A stretch of 64,000 nucleotides of DNA from Trichuris trichiura (taxonomy: Eukaryota > Nematoda > Enoplea > Trichinellida > Trichuridae), in the NCBI GenBank assembly GCA_037903355.1, contig JBAJFE010000023.1, positions 1,550,001-1,614,000 of the forward strand, given 5' to 3'. Both the position numbers and the translations under genes were made by a program. Positions 10,748 through 24,497 of the stretch are shown here, piece after piece. Under the pieces are notes generated by a model. That model was not told the DNA's origin and did no database searches. It saw only the letters and a program-made list of their open reading frames with translations. The stretch's first letter is position 1. The number at the start of each line of letters is the position of its first letter.

Positions 10748-13700
10748 ATTATTATTATCATTTTGAATAATGGCTGTATTGCAATACAAATACTTTATGA
10801 CGCTTAGCTTTCAGGACTTGTTTGGTCGTCAGCGGAAAATGAAGAAGTTCATGTTGTAAGGCCGGATGGAAAAGTCGCTTGAGCTAGTCAACGGTTTTTG
10901 TCAACGCGAAGTGGAGTTTTTTTGACTGCGAGCTCTGCTTCCAAGATGACGTCATGATGACGTTTGACATTTACAGAAAGTTGGAAATAAGGTTCGCAGT
11001 CGCAAAGAACTCCGCTAAGCGTTGCCAATGATTGTTGCTTATCTCACAAGATTTTTCGCTCGGCGATACAACATGAACTGCTTCATTCACCGCTGACGGC
11101 AGAACAAGAGCTAAGACTTAAGAATGGTCGAAAATCTTTAAAAAAAAGTAAGGTTACAACAGCCGCTGTGGCATGCTGGCATCGATCACCTTCCTCTGAA
11201 AAGATCAGCCTTTATAGCATAGCATATGAAAATTAAACGAGTAAAAATGGTGATGAAGGAAAAGTAGCCAAGTTTAAATTTTTAAAATAAACCGTATTGG
11301 ATGCGCTCCGTCGAGCTTAAAAATTTGCCTATCATTAGCAGTTACAAAGTGTGGGCGGTAAACGCGGCTCCAAAAAATTCCAAGTGTGTACTGTAGATGG
11401 ATGAAGAATTTGCAGGTTACGAGTGCTTCAATCAGCGTACAACCGTCATTTTAAATGGTAAAAAGTTTTGGTTTTCACTTTCCAGTACCGCTAAAAATGG
11501 CAGCATTCTATTAGCAGACTTGATAGTGCGGACAGTAGCTTGCGTGAATGAATGGATGGACATAATTTACATATGCAAATAGTCGTAACGAGCGTAACAC
11601 TCATAGGTTGAACTCCTTGTCGACTCCTTGAGATGGTCAGGCAGTGCGTAACATCGTAACTATTTTATCCATCCGGAAGCTGCATAAATTCTATACTGGA
11701 GATTCCAAACTTGGTAGTAGTTTGTGTCCCTGAGCAGAACATAGACTTGCAAAAGTATCTTAGGCGATCCGTGCGTATTTTTGTCTTTTCGGGCAATGTC
11801 TCGACAAAGGTGATCGATTTTGATTGACAGCCTATTTGGTGACAGATCGATTTGGTTTTCCACTTGGCCCCATGGAATATTGTTGCGCGGCCAAGGTGAT
11901 GGGCGTCAAATGAGGAGAATTCGATTCGTCACGATAAGTACGTCATCGTTTGGCTTTTCGAAGCTGCTACTGCAGTGTAATCCTTTGATTAGCGTTACTG
12001 TTGCCTTCTGAAAGATAGACAGAGTATCTCCTTGCAAAGTTAACCGCCAGCCAAAGCTTCAGGGCTTGTAAGGCTTGCATTACTCCGCATGTAGTGCTGT
12101 AAAAAGCTGTTGCATAGCATACAAGCTATCGAGGGGTTCAATACTACTGGCACTTGAGGTAATCCGCGGTATAACCAACAAATGATCCATAAAAGGTTAA
12201 AGTAATTTTTGCGCGCTTTAGCTTTCGACCGACGTAGGGGGGAAATATATTTTTTGACACCCTTTATTAACAGGTTGTTAATTTCGTTAGGATAGTATAC
12301 CTTAGCGAAGTAGTTCGCGGTTCAAATTTCGTCATGTAGAAAGGTGGCCGACTCCTCTATGGCATTGAGAATTTTAAGGCGCGCTTTGGATTACGTTCAT
12401 GTTGGCGTTCTTTTTTGTCATTCCGCCAAAGCAGTAAAAGCGGCTCGTCAATTCAACGGGTGAAAGTTAACGCAAGGCGATGTTTATAGTTTGTCGTTCA
12501 ACGTTGATCCCTTTCCGTCCATTCGCAAATTAATCTACTGTGAAATGGTTTGCCAACGATCGTGGAACCATTAATTTCTAAGCCACCTTATTGCTTTTAC
12601 AGTCATGAGCATTGCATAGCGATGCTTTGACTGCCGGCGTCAGTTGCGGAACATCCCGCGCGCAGTTCTTCTTTTAGTAGAAGCAGCCATCTCTCATTTT
12701 TCACTGCCGCAGCGTGGTGACTAACTCGCAGCGGTCCAACTCCCGCTCTCCACTTTCCTTAGCGTATGCCCGTAGCTGTTTCCCTACCGACGTATAGCCA
12801 TTTTTCGACATTGCGCCCTTGTTGACCGTTGAAATTTTTTTTCTGTGAAGTACAACCGGTGCGTTGCATCGTTTCCCTCAAATTTCCCTTTTGCGATAGA
12901 CCGCTGCCATTTTCTCTCTTCTACGAATTGCAAACTTGTTGAAACATGACGAAGACGCCCATAAAGCTTCAATTCGACGAATTCGACGATGGTCGCGTTA
13001 CAAAACGACACTGGATGCATCTGTTCCCTTCCGTCAGCAGCCTCGTAAGGTAGGTACTCAATGAAAGCGTTAACTGGCCAATTTACATTTTACGCCTTCT
13101 TAATGGCTTGCATAGGTGCGGCGATTGCCCGTGCGCTTTTTTGACAACATGCCGTGATAAAAGTTGGGTTTTTTTGCTTTCTCTTTCCAACAAGCAAAGG
13201 GGGCATTTATTTTTCACCTATCCAAGGTTGGTTAGCATTCCAAAATTGGGTGCTTTCTTTAAGCATTGATATTAACAGGTTAGGTCGTGAAAATAGTCTA
13301 CTTTCAAATGAGCTATGTAGTAAGGAAATAGTTGCTTAAAACCAGGCGCGCTTTACTAATGTCAACTCGTCATTCCTGGCGGTCATTGGTAGTGGGCCGC
13401 AGTTGTGCATGAGCTCGCATATCTCGTAGTGTTGCCGCACAAATGCCGGAAGATTGTCTTAGCTTCTTCAGCCCTCTAAACCGGTTGGTTATAATACTGT
13501 TTAGTGCTCTTTGTTTTTTTGAAAATATATTATTAGCATTTCTACGCTTATGTTGCTATTTTGGAAGTTCAACAACTTTATGATTATCCGAATCTTTTGA
13601 GCTGTCGGTTGGGCTTAAGGCCGCCGCGCTTCGTTGCCATTTGATCGGTAGGGCTTATTCATTAATCATAGCGAACAGCCAAGACGCTTCGTTTTTGTTA

Positions 13701-16700
13701 ACCGCGTGCTGATATTCTTCATGTCTGCTTTCAGTTGGCTTAGTTCGACGGAATTTTGAAAGCATTCCTTGCGAAATAAACATTCATAAATACTGAACTA
13801 GGTCCCACGTATACTGACATTACGTAAGATAAGTTGATGCTTATAGGCGATGATCAGCCAGCGAGCGTAGATGCGACATTTTCCTTTACGAATTTGCGCG
13901 GCAAAAAGCTTGCAAAGTCGGTGATGCTGGAGCATATCTCGGCCAGTGATCGCCTGTTCGCCTTTCTTTTAATAAGCTATTTTAAATCGGTTCCTTTTTT
14001 ATCAATTTGACATTTGGCATCGGGTTAAATCTCTCGCTTACGTTGCCGTCCGCGTTACTTCTTTTATCCCGAAAAATGCCTATCCGATGTCTCGCTATTA
14101 TCTGAACATAATTGATTGTAGTTCTTTTGAGACGTGAGGTGCTCGATGGCCGTGGGCGATGATGATGCGTACGACATCTTTTGCTTTGCAGCGCCATTAT
14201 TTACCCGGAGGGACACCGGCTGTTTTCGTAAGATTTCAATGCGCGCTGTCATAAGCGAAAAGATTTAAATTACTAATTGTTATGCAACGAATCGCTGTCC
14301 CCTTTTCGTTACGACATTAAGGGTTCCTATCGATTCGCTGTTAGCCGAGCGGATGTTTCTCTGTTGGTCTGTTCTGGCTGGAGTGGAGGTGGTTGAACAA
14401 TTTTGGCAAAATTCAAACGCTTCGGCATCTCTCCAAGGAGCGATGCTCAACTTGCAGGCAAACTTATCATTAACGTCCAAAGAGTCAATACGAAAGAAGC
14501 GTCACGTGATTTCTTGACGCTTCCGTTAATTTTTCGCCATTCGACCCAACCAAAGCACGGTTTACTTTATTTCGCACAAATTGGACGAGCAGACCGCGCT
14601 TGCTTAATGCGCTTTGTAAAGCCTGTGTAGGACGGTATTCAATGGGTTCCATGTTCTGTTTTTTTTCTTTTTTTTGACTATTCCGTATTTTTCTGAAAAA
14701 AATGTAAGGCAATTTTATCAGCTAGCATTTACGGATGGTTTAATGCCATCAAAAAAATCGTCCATTTTCATTAGGCGCTTAAGGAACAGCGGATATCTTC
14801 GCTCGTGCTAGTGTAAAGTCTTATCCCGAAAACGTAACGTGGGGAAGGGAAGCGACAGTTGAATTTGCATAACATGGGCATCGATGGTATTTTGCTGACC
14901 ATTCGTACTGCACTTGTAAGCGCCTAACGACCGACGATTAAGTGACGTCACTTATGCGCGTTCAGGGCACTCCGAGCGTGTTGAGTTTACTCGTAATAGC
15001 GAGTTGTTTGCCCGTTTACATTGAGCAAGCAAGATGTGCCCACCGCTTGCGGGCAACCTGGTGTCGCAGCTGACATGAAAAAGTAGCAGTGGGTGCGTTT
15101 CGTCAGCTTAAACACCCAATCGCGTGCTTAATTTGCCTATTGCGCAAATGTTGATTGCATGCGCTTGTCGCCGAGCGCTTTTGCCTTTTGCTCAAACGAG
15201 CGGGAAGTCTTTTAAATGCGCATTTGAAGTTCGCGGAGAGTTACGTAATGTGTAGCATTCATTGCTCTGTCGACCGAAGCGAGCTATATCTGCAATTACC
15301 TCATTTGCATACGTTTCACCTCCTTAAAAAGTTGATAGGTCAAAATATCCTCACGTGGTCCACTTGTTGGACGTGAAAGATCGATAGGGGAAAACTCAGC
15401 TTTTCAGGCTTGCTTGTCCATACGTTATATGGAGTGTGAAAAGTTTATTATTGATATTTATTAATAGGTAGATGTTATAAAGCATTAGGGTGACCTTTAA
15501 ATCCTCCGGCAAATATATATGTATGTATATGTAGCAATATACGTGATATTTTTTTCACAAGTTAGCTAAGAACTGGATTGACGGAAATGCCCACCTGAAA
15601 GCTCATTGGCTTAATGAAACATTGCGTTGCAGCTGGGCGAAAGGGTTTAAGTGCCTTTGGTTTTTGGAGTTGTCGCTTCCCTTAACCCAACGTTATTGCC
15701 CATGGTCAGTGCTGGCAAGAAGACGCGTCTGCTCGAATCAACGTCGCCAATAAGCGGCTAAAGAGCGGACGTAAAATTTTGCGAGAATTCCACCGCATAA
15801 GCAAGTAGGGATTGCATTGGTGAACGTTTTATGATGGCCTATTGTTTAAAGTAATTGAACGCGCGCTTTGTAGTTGGGCGATTCGGGATAACGACGAAGC
15901 TTCGAAGATACCTGTATCCGTAGGATGGATTTGGATTGTCATAGTCTGACGAGCAGCTGTCCGCCTTACCGTATCGTCCGGTATATTGTTCTTTGCTATT
16001 CAACTTTTGATTGCGCGCACGGCTTGCCGGCTGTAATGGCGTTTCGAATTCGTATTTCTTCTATACACGCGCGTATACCTCTTCGAGTCGTACAAAGTTG
16101 TACTGCAACTCGTCGGAGGTTTTTAAAGCATTTTGTTCAGCGACAACGTCGTGCGGGATAAAAATGACTCTTTTCCGCATTAGTAATTTCAAAGTTTAGC
16201 ATGAGACCTTCCTCTTGTAAAAAACAGCGAGCCAGCATAGCTGCTCTGGAAATTGTTCGCTTCCGAATATGATTATAGGCGTGCGCGGCAAGAAGGAGTT
16301 GAGATATTCGCGTTATGAAACATTTGGCTGTTTGCAGATGGCTCCCGCCTTACCGTAATAAAGATGTTTAGGTTATCGTCAATGTTGATAACTTAAGTTT
16401 GTACAATTCCGTGTTTTTTAATGACGCTTAGCCAAGCAATTTGCACTTGGAGGAGAGTTGGCCAAATTTATGCCTTTATCATCATCATTCGTGATGCTTT
16501 GGGTTCTTTGTTTGTTGCTTTAATGGTAGCTTCTTTTTCGTAGTCAGTGAAAACGTTGCCCGCCAAAGCACGTGGCACTCGTCAAGTTCATCTGTCGTTG
16601 CTTTTTTTTAGAGTTTAGTCATTTGGAAAGGGCGTGGCGAAAATTTTGTTTACGCGGCGTCGTAGCATGACTGCTGTTTGACCCGTTGAAAAGCTGCTTC

Positions 16701-18314
16701 ATTTGCGAAACGCATTTATCGTGATTGGAATAGTTTCTTAGTGTAGACATTTCCTCGGGGCTGCGTAGCGTAACTTTGCGCTGTCGTCGTGTTTTCCCTG
16801 CTTCGCCATTGCATGCAGTGCGAATCCTATTCTCTTACTTTTCAAATCTGCGCTGCGGTCGTTAGGCTGTCGATTGTGCGGATTATTCTCACTCGAAGTT
16901 ATCCACTTGACGTTTTCGCGGGTTAAAATGGCCACTTAACCGCTGTCATGTTTGCTGCCCCATCTTTTTTTTCTTCATGGATCACTTTCCGCATCCAAAC
17001 AACAGTGAAGCATGATTCAAGCGTTTGCTATTGACGAATGCGATTTGACCAGGTCACCTCAGAGAATTAAATTCAGGAAACTTATCAGGAGAGCTTCACG
17101 CAAAAGACCGCTACTTTCCAGGTCTGTTCCATTTGAAGTATTCTTTCTTTTGCTTCTATTTTACCAGTTTTGGCCAGCGTTTTTTGCTCCCTTTTCTGCT
17201 TATCGAAAATGGGGCAGCAAGTTTCCTACTGCAACTATATCGTTTTTGAGAATTCTTCGATCACTTATTGAAGACCGCTGAGTTCAGACTATAAAACACA
17301 TTGTACAAACTTGTGCTGTTCGCGTCTTCCGTATTGCTCCTATGTGTTAACCTCCTAGTTAGCAGCAATGCAACTGTCCGCTTGTAAAAGTGTGTTGTCT
17401 TTCTCCGTCGGGCGGGAAAGTTTTGTTTTGCCAACCTTCGTTTTTAGCCCACTAATGGTTGCTTGCCTTTTGCGCTCGCTTAACTAACCGACTAAAAGCG
17501 CGTAGATTTGTTCCTGTTGAGATGGGGCACCCATTGGCTTTGAAGTAGTTTTGCCGGTTTCTCACTCGACGCCTAGACTTCGTGATTTCCTACCGCCAAA
17601 ACATTTCGTAACATTTGCTTGAGTAGTTTTATTTTAGCTAGAAATCTCAGCCAATCGTAAGTTGAGAATGTACATACCAAAAGTGGGGATTTCATTCCAG
17701 CGGTTTCTCTTAAAGTCTCCGTAACTTGTTTTTCCATTTTAAAAAAAGCATATGCGTTTATAGTGAATATATCTGTCTCCAGTAAGTCAAAGAGGTAACC
17801 GAAATTTCAAGGAATGCGCAAAGAGCTTTACTAGAAAGATGCTTTCACCACGATGATTATTAATGCGAAGTATCAATAATTGTTTATGCCGAAATTATTT
17901 GCTTCTAAACGGGTTTACTTCCATATGCGGTACAGTGGTCAAACTGTCGTGCATTTTCAGAGTGTGTATTATGTGTTAGAAAGTATACTTCTTTTTTAAC
18001 ACTTTTATTTGTGCCAGTTGCGTAGAGAAGAAAGTGCGACGAATCCCGAAAACATTTTATCTCCCATTCTATTTGGAGAGACGGTTGTGATTTCGTATTA
18101 TATTAGATGAATATAGGCTATGCGTGACCTATCTATGATACTGCTTTTTAACCTAAGGAACAGCCTTCTAATGAGCTTGTTTGCATTAGTACATTTTAAA
18201 ATGTTATGCATTGTAGGATTTAATATGGATAATGTTTGTTGTCATGCCGGAACAGTTTTCAAGGTTGTAATAGGCAAACGAGTCTTTTTTATCAGAATTA
18301 GCGCTCATTTTTCC
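10748..18314. other. Long gene-poor stretch
   Basis: No gene can be supported. The plus strand is visibly rich in T and G, so minus-strand open frames look polar and plus-strand ones hydrophobic; several minus frames (12784-13020, 14064-14252, 14280-14480, 16738-16935) look faintly protein-like for that reason. One possible first exon starts with the ATG at 11397 (MDEEFAGYECFNQRTTVILN) and ends at a donor after 11455 (G|GTAAAAAG, phase 1); it has no identifiable partner. The stretch may be largely intronic. Confidence 0.3.

Positions 18315-18368
<54 letters not shown>
18315..18368 (+). repeat. (TAT)18 microsatellite
   Basis: Eighteen uninterrupted TAT units, bounded by TTTTTCC and GAATAACG. 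The apparent poly-tyrosine and poly-isoleucine open frames across it are artefacts. Confidence 0.97.
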
Positions 18369-20801
18369 GAATAACGTTTTACTCTTTTCCAGGTCGCACC
18401 TTATTGCTAAACATTTCATTAAAACTAAAGCTTTTTTCTTTAATTTTTCGTAAACGCTTTTGTTTAAAAATTTCTTAACTCTCCTACGTCGATTGCTTCT
18501 CGTACAACTGCTTGAACGGAAAAACTCATAAAAGATCGCCAATGAAAACCGTCAATCTTGTTTCGAAGCATTCGTCTTTCAAAAATATAACACTGTGCGA
18601 AGGAGAGGTAATGGAGACGGGTAGGAAAGGAGATAAACGGAGAGACAAAGAATAAATAATTAGTTATATCATAAGAAAAGGAATACGTATAGAATAGGAA
18701 AAAGTAAAAACAACTTCTTCTTACATTTTCTTTTTTACAGCGTTGTGTTGCAGGTGTTTACAAATCTAAGCTCGGTAGCACTGCATGTATATTTGTTATG
18801 AATAAATTTAGGGACTTTATCGTTGCGGTTTAAATTTTTGTCGTTGGCTATAATTATTTCACACTAAATCGACACCACGCTTAGCGTAACGTCGAGAAAT
18901 TGCAATTTTAAACTTTGCTTGTATCTGTGATATAATCACGTCGTTTAATCGAACCAGATAGTCAATAGCCAATATTTGAGTTACTGCTATTCATAGTAAG
19001 CTTTAATTCATTTTAACAAGACGTTATTCGAGTAAAAATTATCACTGGCTTTTTGGGGTGATTTTAATGGATATTCGCTTTGCATGTGTTACAAAACCTG
19101 TATGAAATACCGGCACTCTATGGAATACTTGACGTTTTTAGGCAAAACATGGAACATCCGTATTGTTTTAATATGCTGCATACTTTGTTCAGGCTTTCTA
19201 CACAATGCTGAGGCAATATAGAGAATGCGAAATAATACTTAGGCAAACTGCTGACCGCAACTTTGTAATAGGCACTTTTATGGTCTTGTCACGTGCGACA
19301 CTTGTGGAAGGGGGCAAAAAGTGCTGTTTTCTCGCTGTGATATCGCTGTACTGATCTTAGTTTTGTGCTTAGGCTTACGCTAGGGCTTAAAGCACCCAAT
19401 TTTTTTCGCATCCTTGTCTTCTATCCTGTTTTGTCCTAGCTTAAGCCTTAGCCAAGATAAAAGAAAAGTATAACCGAGAAAGTAGAGAAAAATTTCTCAT
19501 AGGTGACGCCATGGTATGCATTGTATAGAATGCCCAGCAAATATGTAAAATATTGTTTTGTACATTGCCTAAAGAGTTTGTCCATCCTATAAATTGCCTA
19601 CATACTCTATAGGGCGCCGGATTTCGTGCGTTGTCTGTAATACATGTACTACTTCCAAGTTGGAAATCTCGTCAGCTTGGCAGCCGACTGCTCTAGTCGC
19701 AATTTTCCAAGCCACAAAGGATGGGACGGATTCAGCGTCGCCGCGTTGCCGTTGGAAAAGTCTCTCGCCATTTGGGGCTTATATAATTTACACAATAACC
19801 TACTGGACGAGTATTTGTAAACATTCTTGCTTCAGTTGGCTTTTCGTCGCATGCTACTCGCTAAGCGAGACTACGCGCATAGTCCATGTTCGTCACGTTT
19901 CCTTGCAGTTGTTCAACCGTTGAAAAGCTGTCAATTGGCGCTAATTTTTATAGCTCTCTTTTTTCGATCACTCTAAATTCCAAACAAATGCTTCGTTTTG
20001 TGAACAGCTTCTTTCCTTCCCATGGTAACCTACGGTCATGTGGCGTCTATGCGCCTGCCGCGCTCAGCGTCAACTGGGCTTTCAAGTCGGGATTAAAGTA
20101 GCTTATACAATAAGTATAACTTCCGTCAGCATCGAAATCTATCAAGCGAAATTCGTATCTGTTATCCGCTCATGTTCGCTTGGAACCGTATACGCTGGCT
20201 ACTATTTGTTTGAGGGCAGACGAAGTAACCTACTGACTGAAGTTTCTTCGAGCCTACGATTGCTGACCTCTTTGTTTACATACGAATTGACTACATTTAA
20301 TCTCAGCGCATTCGCATGCAAGAAAACGTTGCTTTTCTGTCTTCTTCCTTTGGCGTACACCTTTGATATCCGCCATAGCGTATACAGCTTTCAAATAGTG
20401 TATTTATTCGCTTATTTGTAGTTGACTCGCGGCGCTTTCCACTATCTAGCCATTTGGCGCGCTTTCGTCGAGTCGATGGCTTTGTATTTTTCTAAAATCG
20501 TACATCTGCAAAAGAATGAATTTGCATATTGTCTAACAGGGCGGTATAAGCGTCTTTGTACGAACGCTTTCGGGATAAGTTTTTTGCGACGGCGTAAGAC
20601 GGGACTTGCGGTTTTGGCTCCTACAGACTGCGTTCTTTAAGAGGGTTGGCGTTTTTGTTTGCTACATATGTTTTCTATCCGGACCTTACGGTAGAAGGCG
20701 CTCTTTTCCCAGTTTGTTACGTGGGCATACACTTTCTTGTGATTCGCTTTTTGAAGCAGCGCTATCGGTTGCTGTATAAGCGCTGTGTAAGAGGGCGGTA
20801 A
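18369..20801. other. Gene-poor stretch
   Basis: Apart from the miniature element at 19368-19456, nothing is supported. Plus-strand open frames at 19594-19923 and 20038-20421 are rich in Leu, Phe, Ser and Cys, as expected from T-rich DNA, and carry no motif. Confidence 0.35.
19368..19456. mobile_element. Miniature inverted-repeat element with telomere-like ends, copy A
   Basis: The left end CTTAGGCTTACGCTAGGGCTT and right end TAGCTTAAGCCTTAGCCAAG are imperfect inverted repeats about 20 bases long. The interior (ATCCTTGTCTTCTATCCTG then CCTAGC) matches the interior of a second element at 27647-27767, so this is a family and not chance. It is too short to code for anything. Confidence 0.55.
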
Positions 20802-21245
20802 TCATGGTGGAGTGAGAGGGTGGTTCATTGCGACCCTCTTTTTCTTGGCACCAATCAGCTTTGGCGACAACAGTTGCGGCGGCGGCGGCTTCAAGTCGCG
20901 ATTGAATCTCCGCAAGCAAACGCTAATAAGCACAGCTGGTGTTGGCAGCCGGTTTTTGTCAGTTCACTTTGTCATCCGTTGCTAGCATCCCTGTATTTTC
21001 CAAGCTAAAGGCAACTTGAATGCGCTTAGTTTTGAGGATTTTGCCGGCTTCTCATTGTTCCCTTTGTACGAGTAGTCAATCAAGTTGGATGTTGACTTTA
21101 CTTTCCAACTCTTGCCTATGCTCAATGCTGCATGCGTTGTGATGTATGGAATTGTTATCTTTTCGGGATATCCGTCTCTGTTGACCAGTTTGGACAGACG
21201 ATCTGAAGCTTTCTTCGCGGATGACAAACGTTCATGCGGTGTGGC
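20802..21245 (-). CDS. Candidate 3' end (two exons) of an unidentified minus-strand gene
   Basis: Two segments, 21016-21245 and 20802-20922, join in phase. The first follows a fair acceptor (GGTTTCCATTTAG) and reads ATPHERLSSAKKASDRL..., ITIPYITTHAALSIGKSW, then a Lys/Ser-rich stretch. The second, after CTTATTAG, reads VCLRRFNRDLKPPPPQLL and ends MNHPLTPP stop. The product is basic and proline-rich at its end, suggesting a disordered tail. The donor between the exons (AA|GTTGCC) is poor and no polyadenylation signal lies near. In the terminal exon another frame (LLAEIQSRLEAAAAATV...) is also open and protein-like, so the model is not settled. I recognise no family. Confidence 0.3.
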
Positions 21246-21874
21246 CTAAATGGAAACCCAGTTGATTCGTACCCTTACGTCTGGGTCAGTGTAATTCACC
21301 AAAAGAGAACACTTGCTCTTCGTGACAGGAAAAGAGCCGATGACTCAACTTGCGGACATTTGAATACTGGAGCAGCGCATGTTCTCTCCGTGTCATGTAT
21401 GCTCGCAGCGACGGTTATGTTTAAATTTCTTGAAGCAAAACCTTCGCGAAAATCTGAAGACACAAAGTTACACTCCTTGTCGTAAGCCAACTTTCTTTCC
21501 CATCCATTGACAGCAATTCCCGCGTTCGCTGCTCGGCAAACTTCGCTCGCCGCGGTTTTTTTCTTCTGTTTTCTTAGGCGACGCGAAAAGAACACGAACT
21601 TCATTTGGAGTTTTCCGCAAGTGACCTATTACGCCGTCCTTCCTTTTGGTTGAACTCCGTAGTTGAGAAACGTTAAGGCAGCAAAACTGAGTTGAAAACT
21701 CCGACAGTGACAAATTGAAGAGCTCAAATTTTTTGGCAATTACGCAAGCAGTTGTGTGTCCACTGATTCTTGCCCTTTCGACCACTGTATTCGAGTTCTT
21801 TTCAGCTTTTGCTCTTCCCGTCGCCTTTTTGTCATTACGCTGCTAACAGCGTGATCATCTGCGCTTCTGGATAG

Positions 21875-22059
21875 TCCAGAAAAGCCCTACGGAGATGGGG
21901 GTCCTTATACTGTTTACTTCGATTGGTCTGATGCCCTTGCTAGGTTTTATAAGAGCAATATCACCCCAGCGAAACCCACTGGACCTTTTGAAGCCGGTGA
22001 TGAATTCTTACCTTCTATTTTTGAGCGCAAGCGCGGTTTGCCAACTGTCAACAGCGTCG
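21875..22059 (+). CDS. Candidate internal exon, unidentified plus-strand gene
   Basis: Between an acceptor (TTCTGGATAG) and a strong donor (GTCG|GTAAGG) this reads 61 codons with a strong protein-like character: PEKPYGDGGPYTVYFDW, SDALARFYKSNITPAKP, TGPFEAGDEFLPSIFERKR and GLPTVNSV. It enters in phase 2 and leaves in phase 1. The exit phase matches the entry phase of the K+ channel exon at 25451, so it could be an N-terminal exon of that gene across a 3.4-kb intron, but nothing else ties them. The last bases of the exon and its donor form one arm of the hairpin at 22049-22192. Family unknown. Confidence 0.4.
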
Positions 22060-22192
22060 GTAAGGTAGTTGCGAGGCTTAAAGCGAGTATGAAGACCTCT
22101 CAACCCTAGCCGTTGCTATATATGCGCGTATGTAGGGTCGAGAGGTTTTAATAGTCCCTGGAATGCTTAGAGCATCCTTACCGACGCTGTTG
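22049..22192. repeat. 144-bp hairpin overlapping a splice donor
   Basis: The 17-mer CAACAGCGTCGGTAAGG (22049-22065) is exactly complementary to 22176-22192. Inside it, ACCTCTCAACCCTAG (22095-22109) pairs with 22132-22146 with two mismatches, around a loop of 22 bases. The two intervening segments are both 29 bases and partly complementary, so the whole folds as one imperfect stem of about 60 pairs. Confidence 0.8.
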
Positions 22193-24497
22193 GTAGTCGG
22201 CCTAAGCTTGTAAGCTCTTTTGAAACCTACTTTTAAAGGCTACCTTTAGTAGGGAACAAAAAGGCGTCGAAATTTCTGATGGCGCACCATTTTTCTTTTC
22301 GTAATCTCTCTCTGCCTGACTTTCATCGTAAATCACGACGTCAGACGATGCTATGCCTGGCTGTTTGTCAGCAGTATATACAAATCAATTGAAGTTGGAT
22401 TTTCGCTTCCAGATGTAGTTGGACGTTTGCTTTGTCGATCGCTTTAAAATTTTAGTCGCTCAAAACTCGTTCAAACTGCAGCAAGGCCAACCCGAGTAAC
22501 CAACCGACAGCGGGAGACTTCGATACGGTCTGGCTCATTTGCATATGGAGATATCTCCTCCTGGCGCTATTATATTCAAGTTTTTTCTTAGCGCTTTTGT
22601 TTGGAATATCTAGGCATAGGCTGTTTCTTGGAGACTGAAATATGTGCAGCATCGCATTAGTACGTATAGCGTACCTGTATGAAGGCAGCTTTGCGTGTAA
22701 GGCTTTTTTCTACCTCGTAGATGCGCTAGCTATGAAAAGTGAAGATGCTTGAAATGGACTCGTTGAAAATTTAAAATTCAAAAGTGGCGTCTTGTTTTAA
22801 TCTCCTTCGGCGCATCGTACGCTTTTGCGTAAAAGGAATTGCTCCTGTCGATGACATCGATGCGAACTGTCTTCGAGAGCTTCACACTGCTTTATTATGC
22901 ATCAAAGTGACCATTACGGGCATATCAACTCTTGACACGTTTGAGACGCGTCAGCCGTTTTGCAAGCTGTCAAACGACTTCTGAAAATTAGTCTTTGAAT
23001 TTGTTCGGTGCATTTACAGATAAACAGCTTTCCCGCTCTCTTTCTCTCAGCTCTTTCCAGCCAGTTAATCGTAGCGATGGTTTACCTCAGCTCGTGAATG
23101 GCTTGCGCGCGTCTATAAAATAGGAATTATTTGACGAACCGACTTCCTCCATCTCATCATCTTATCAAATGTTATGCCTTGGCGCACTTGCTCTCGAAAA
23201 CTACGTCAATGGAGAGTGATACGGGCGTGATCGTATCGCAGACTTTTTGGCTGACTACTCGCTCACTTCTTCTGTGTTATTTTGTGCTTGTCATGGCTAC
23301 TTCGTGCTTTTCCAATTTAACGTGTTCGTAAGTGTTTCGCTTTTTTTCTTTCAACAAGCAAAGGAGGTGCATCATTGCGTCTTTCCTTTCGTTTCCTACC
23401 AAAGGGGCATTCAAAGCGAGCGTACATTGTGTTGAACAACGTTGCGGATCGATTACTTAAGCGAACACTGAACAGCTTTCGTTTTTTAAGAAACAATCGT
23501 ACCTCCATCGTTGAAGACGGTTAGATTTCGCAGGCGAATAGCCCAAGCATACAGTTTCACTTCATTTATATTTCTTTTTTTTGACAGCCTGATCTAGATG
23601 GCGTAGTTGTAGTTTACTATTTTTTTACTTAATTGCTTTAGCAACCGTTTCTTCGACCAACGCGGTCGGATGCGGCGCACGTTTATTGTTCATCCGTGGA
23701 ATAGTCAACGTTGAACGGTCGTTGTTGTCACGGGACGGCTTAGGAAAAGTTCGTAGGGCCAAACTTTTGACGAAACTATAGGGAAAACAAATCCGGTGAG
23801 AGCAGCAACACGCTAAAATAGGGACGCGCACTTTGGGAAAAACAAGCTTCGGATAATACGTTTTTTAATGACCTTACAAGATGGGTTCCGTCCCTCCATA
23901 AGCATACTTGTAAAATTCGATGAAAATAGCGAAAATTAATTAGTGTACTTTATATACCTAATGCGCGCTCCCGCGAAGGGTTTAGCAATGCTGATGACTT
24001 TTCAGTATTAGGACTTGTGTGCTCTTGTTTTTTCTGCCTTTTCGTCTCTCGCTTTCGAATTAATTTCGGCAAGCAAATCTTTAATGCTTATTAGTTATAG
24101 GCGGTGACTTGTCATGTGCTATCTATGCAAATTTAAGTGATTCAAATGCTTGAATAATTCTGCTTGTACTAGTAACTGCCAAATGCATCTTTGTGCGCTC
24201 TTCAATCTATATACAATTTCTAAAAAAGCTGTCATTGCTCTCAGGGCAGAGTGGGATCATTAGGAGAACGTTTTTCAATACCAGTTTTTCCGAAAAGCTT
24301 TGACAAGAGGAGAACGCCTTCAAACTGACTGACGCGAGTAATAATACATCGTAAATTGTCTTCGTCGAAATGACGCTGCGTTTTTCTTTGTAATCAGCGT
24401 GGTCGTATGGTTTAAGATGAAGAATTCTACTAGCGTTTGCAGCGCCACCTGTTTTCACGGCCTCCAGAAGGTTTTCTGTTTAATTTCCCCACTACAG
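22193..24497. other. Gene-poor stretch
   Basis: No gene is supported. Minus-strand frames at 22452-22652, 23625-23831 and 24207-24458 are faintly protein-like but lack motifs and good splice sites. Confidence 0.3.

Noticed and set aside
18120..18542. 84- and 112-codon frames with runs of Tyr or Ile
   Set aside because: They are translations of the TAT microsatellite.
19594..20421. Chain of plus-strand frames of 71-127 codons as a membrane protein gene
   Set aside because: Composition is explained by T-rich DNA; no motif or consistent splice phases were found.
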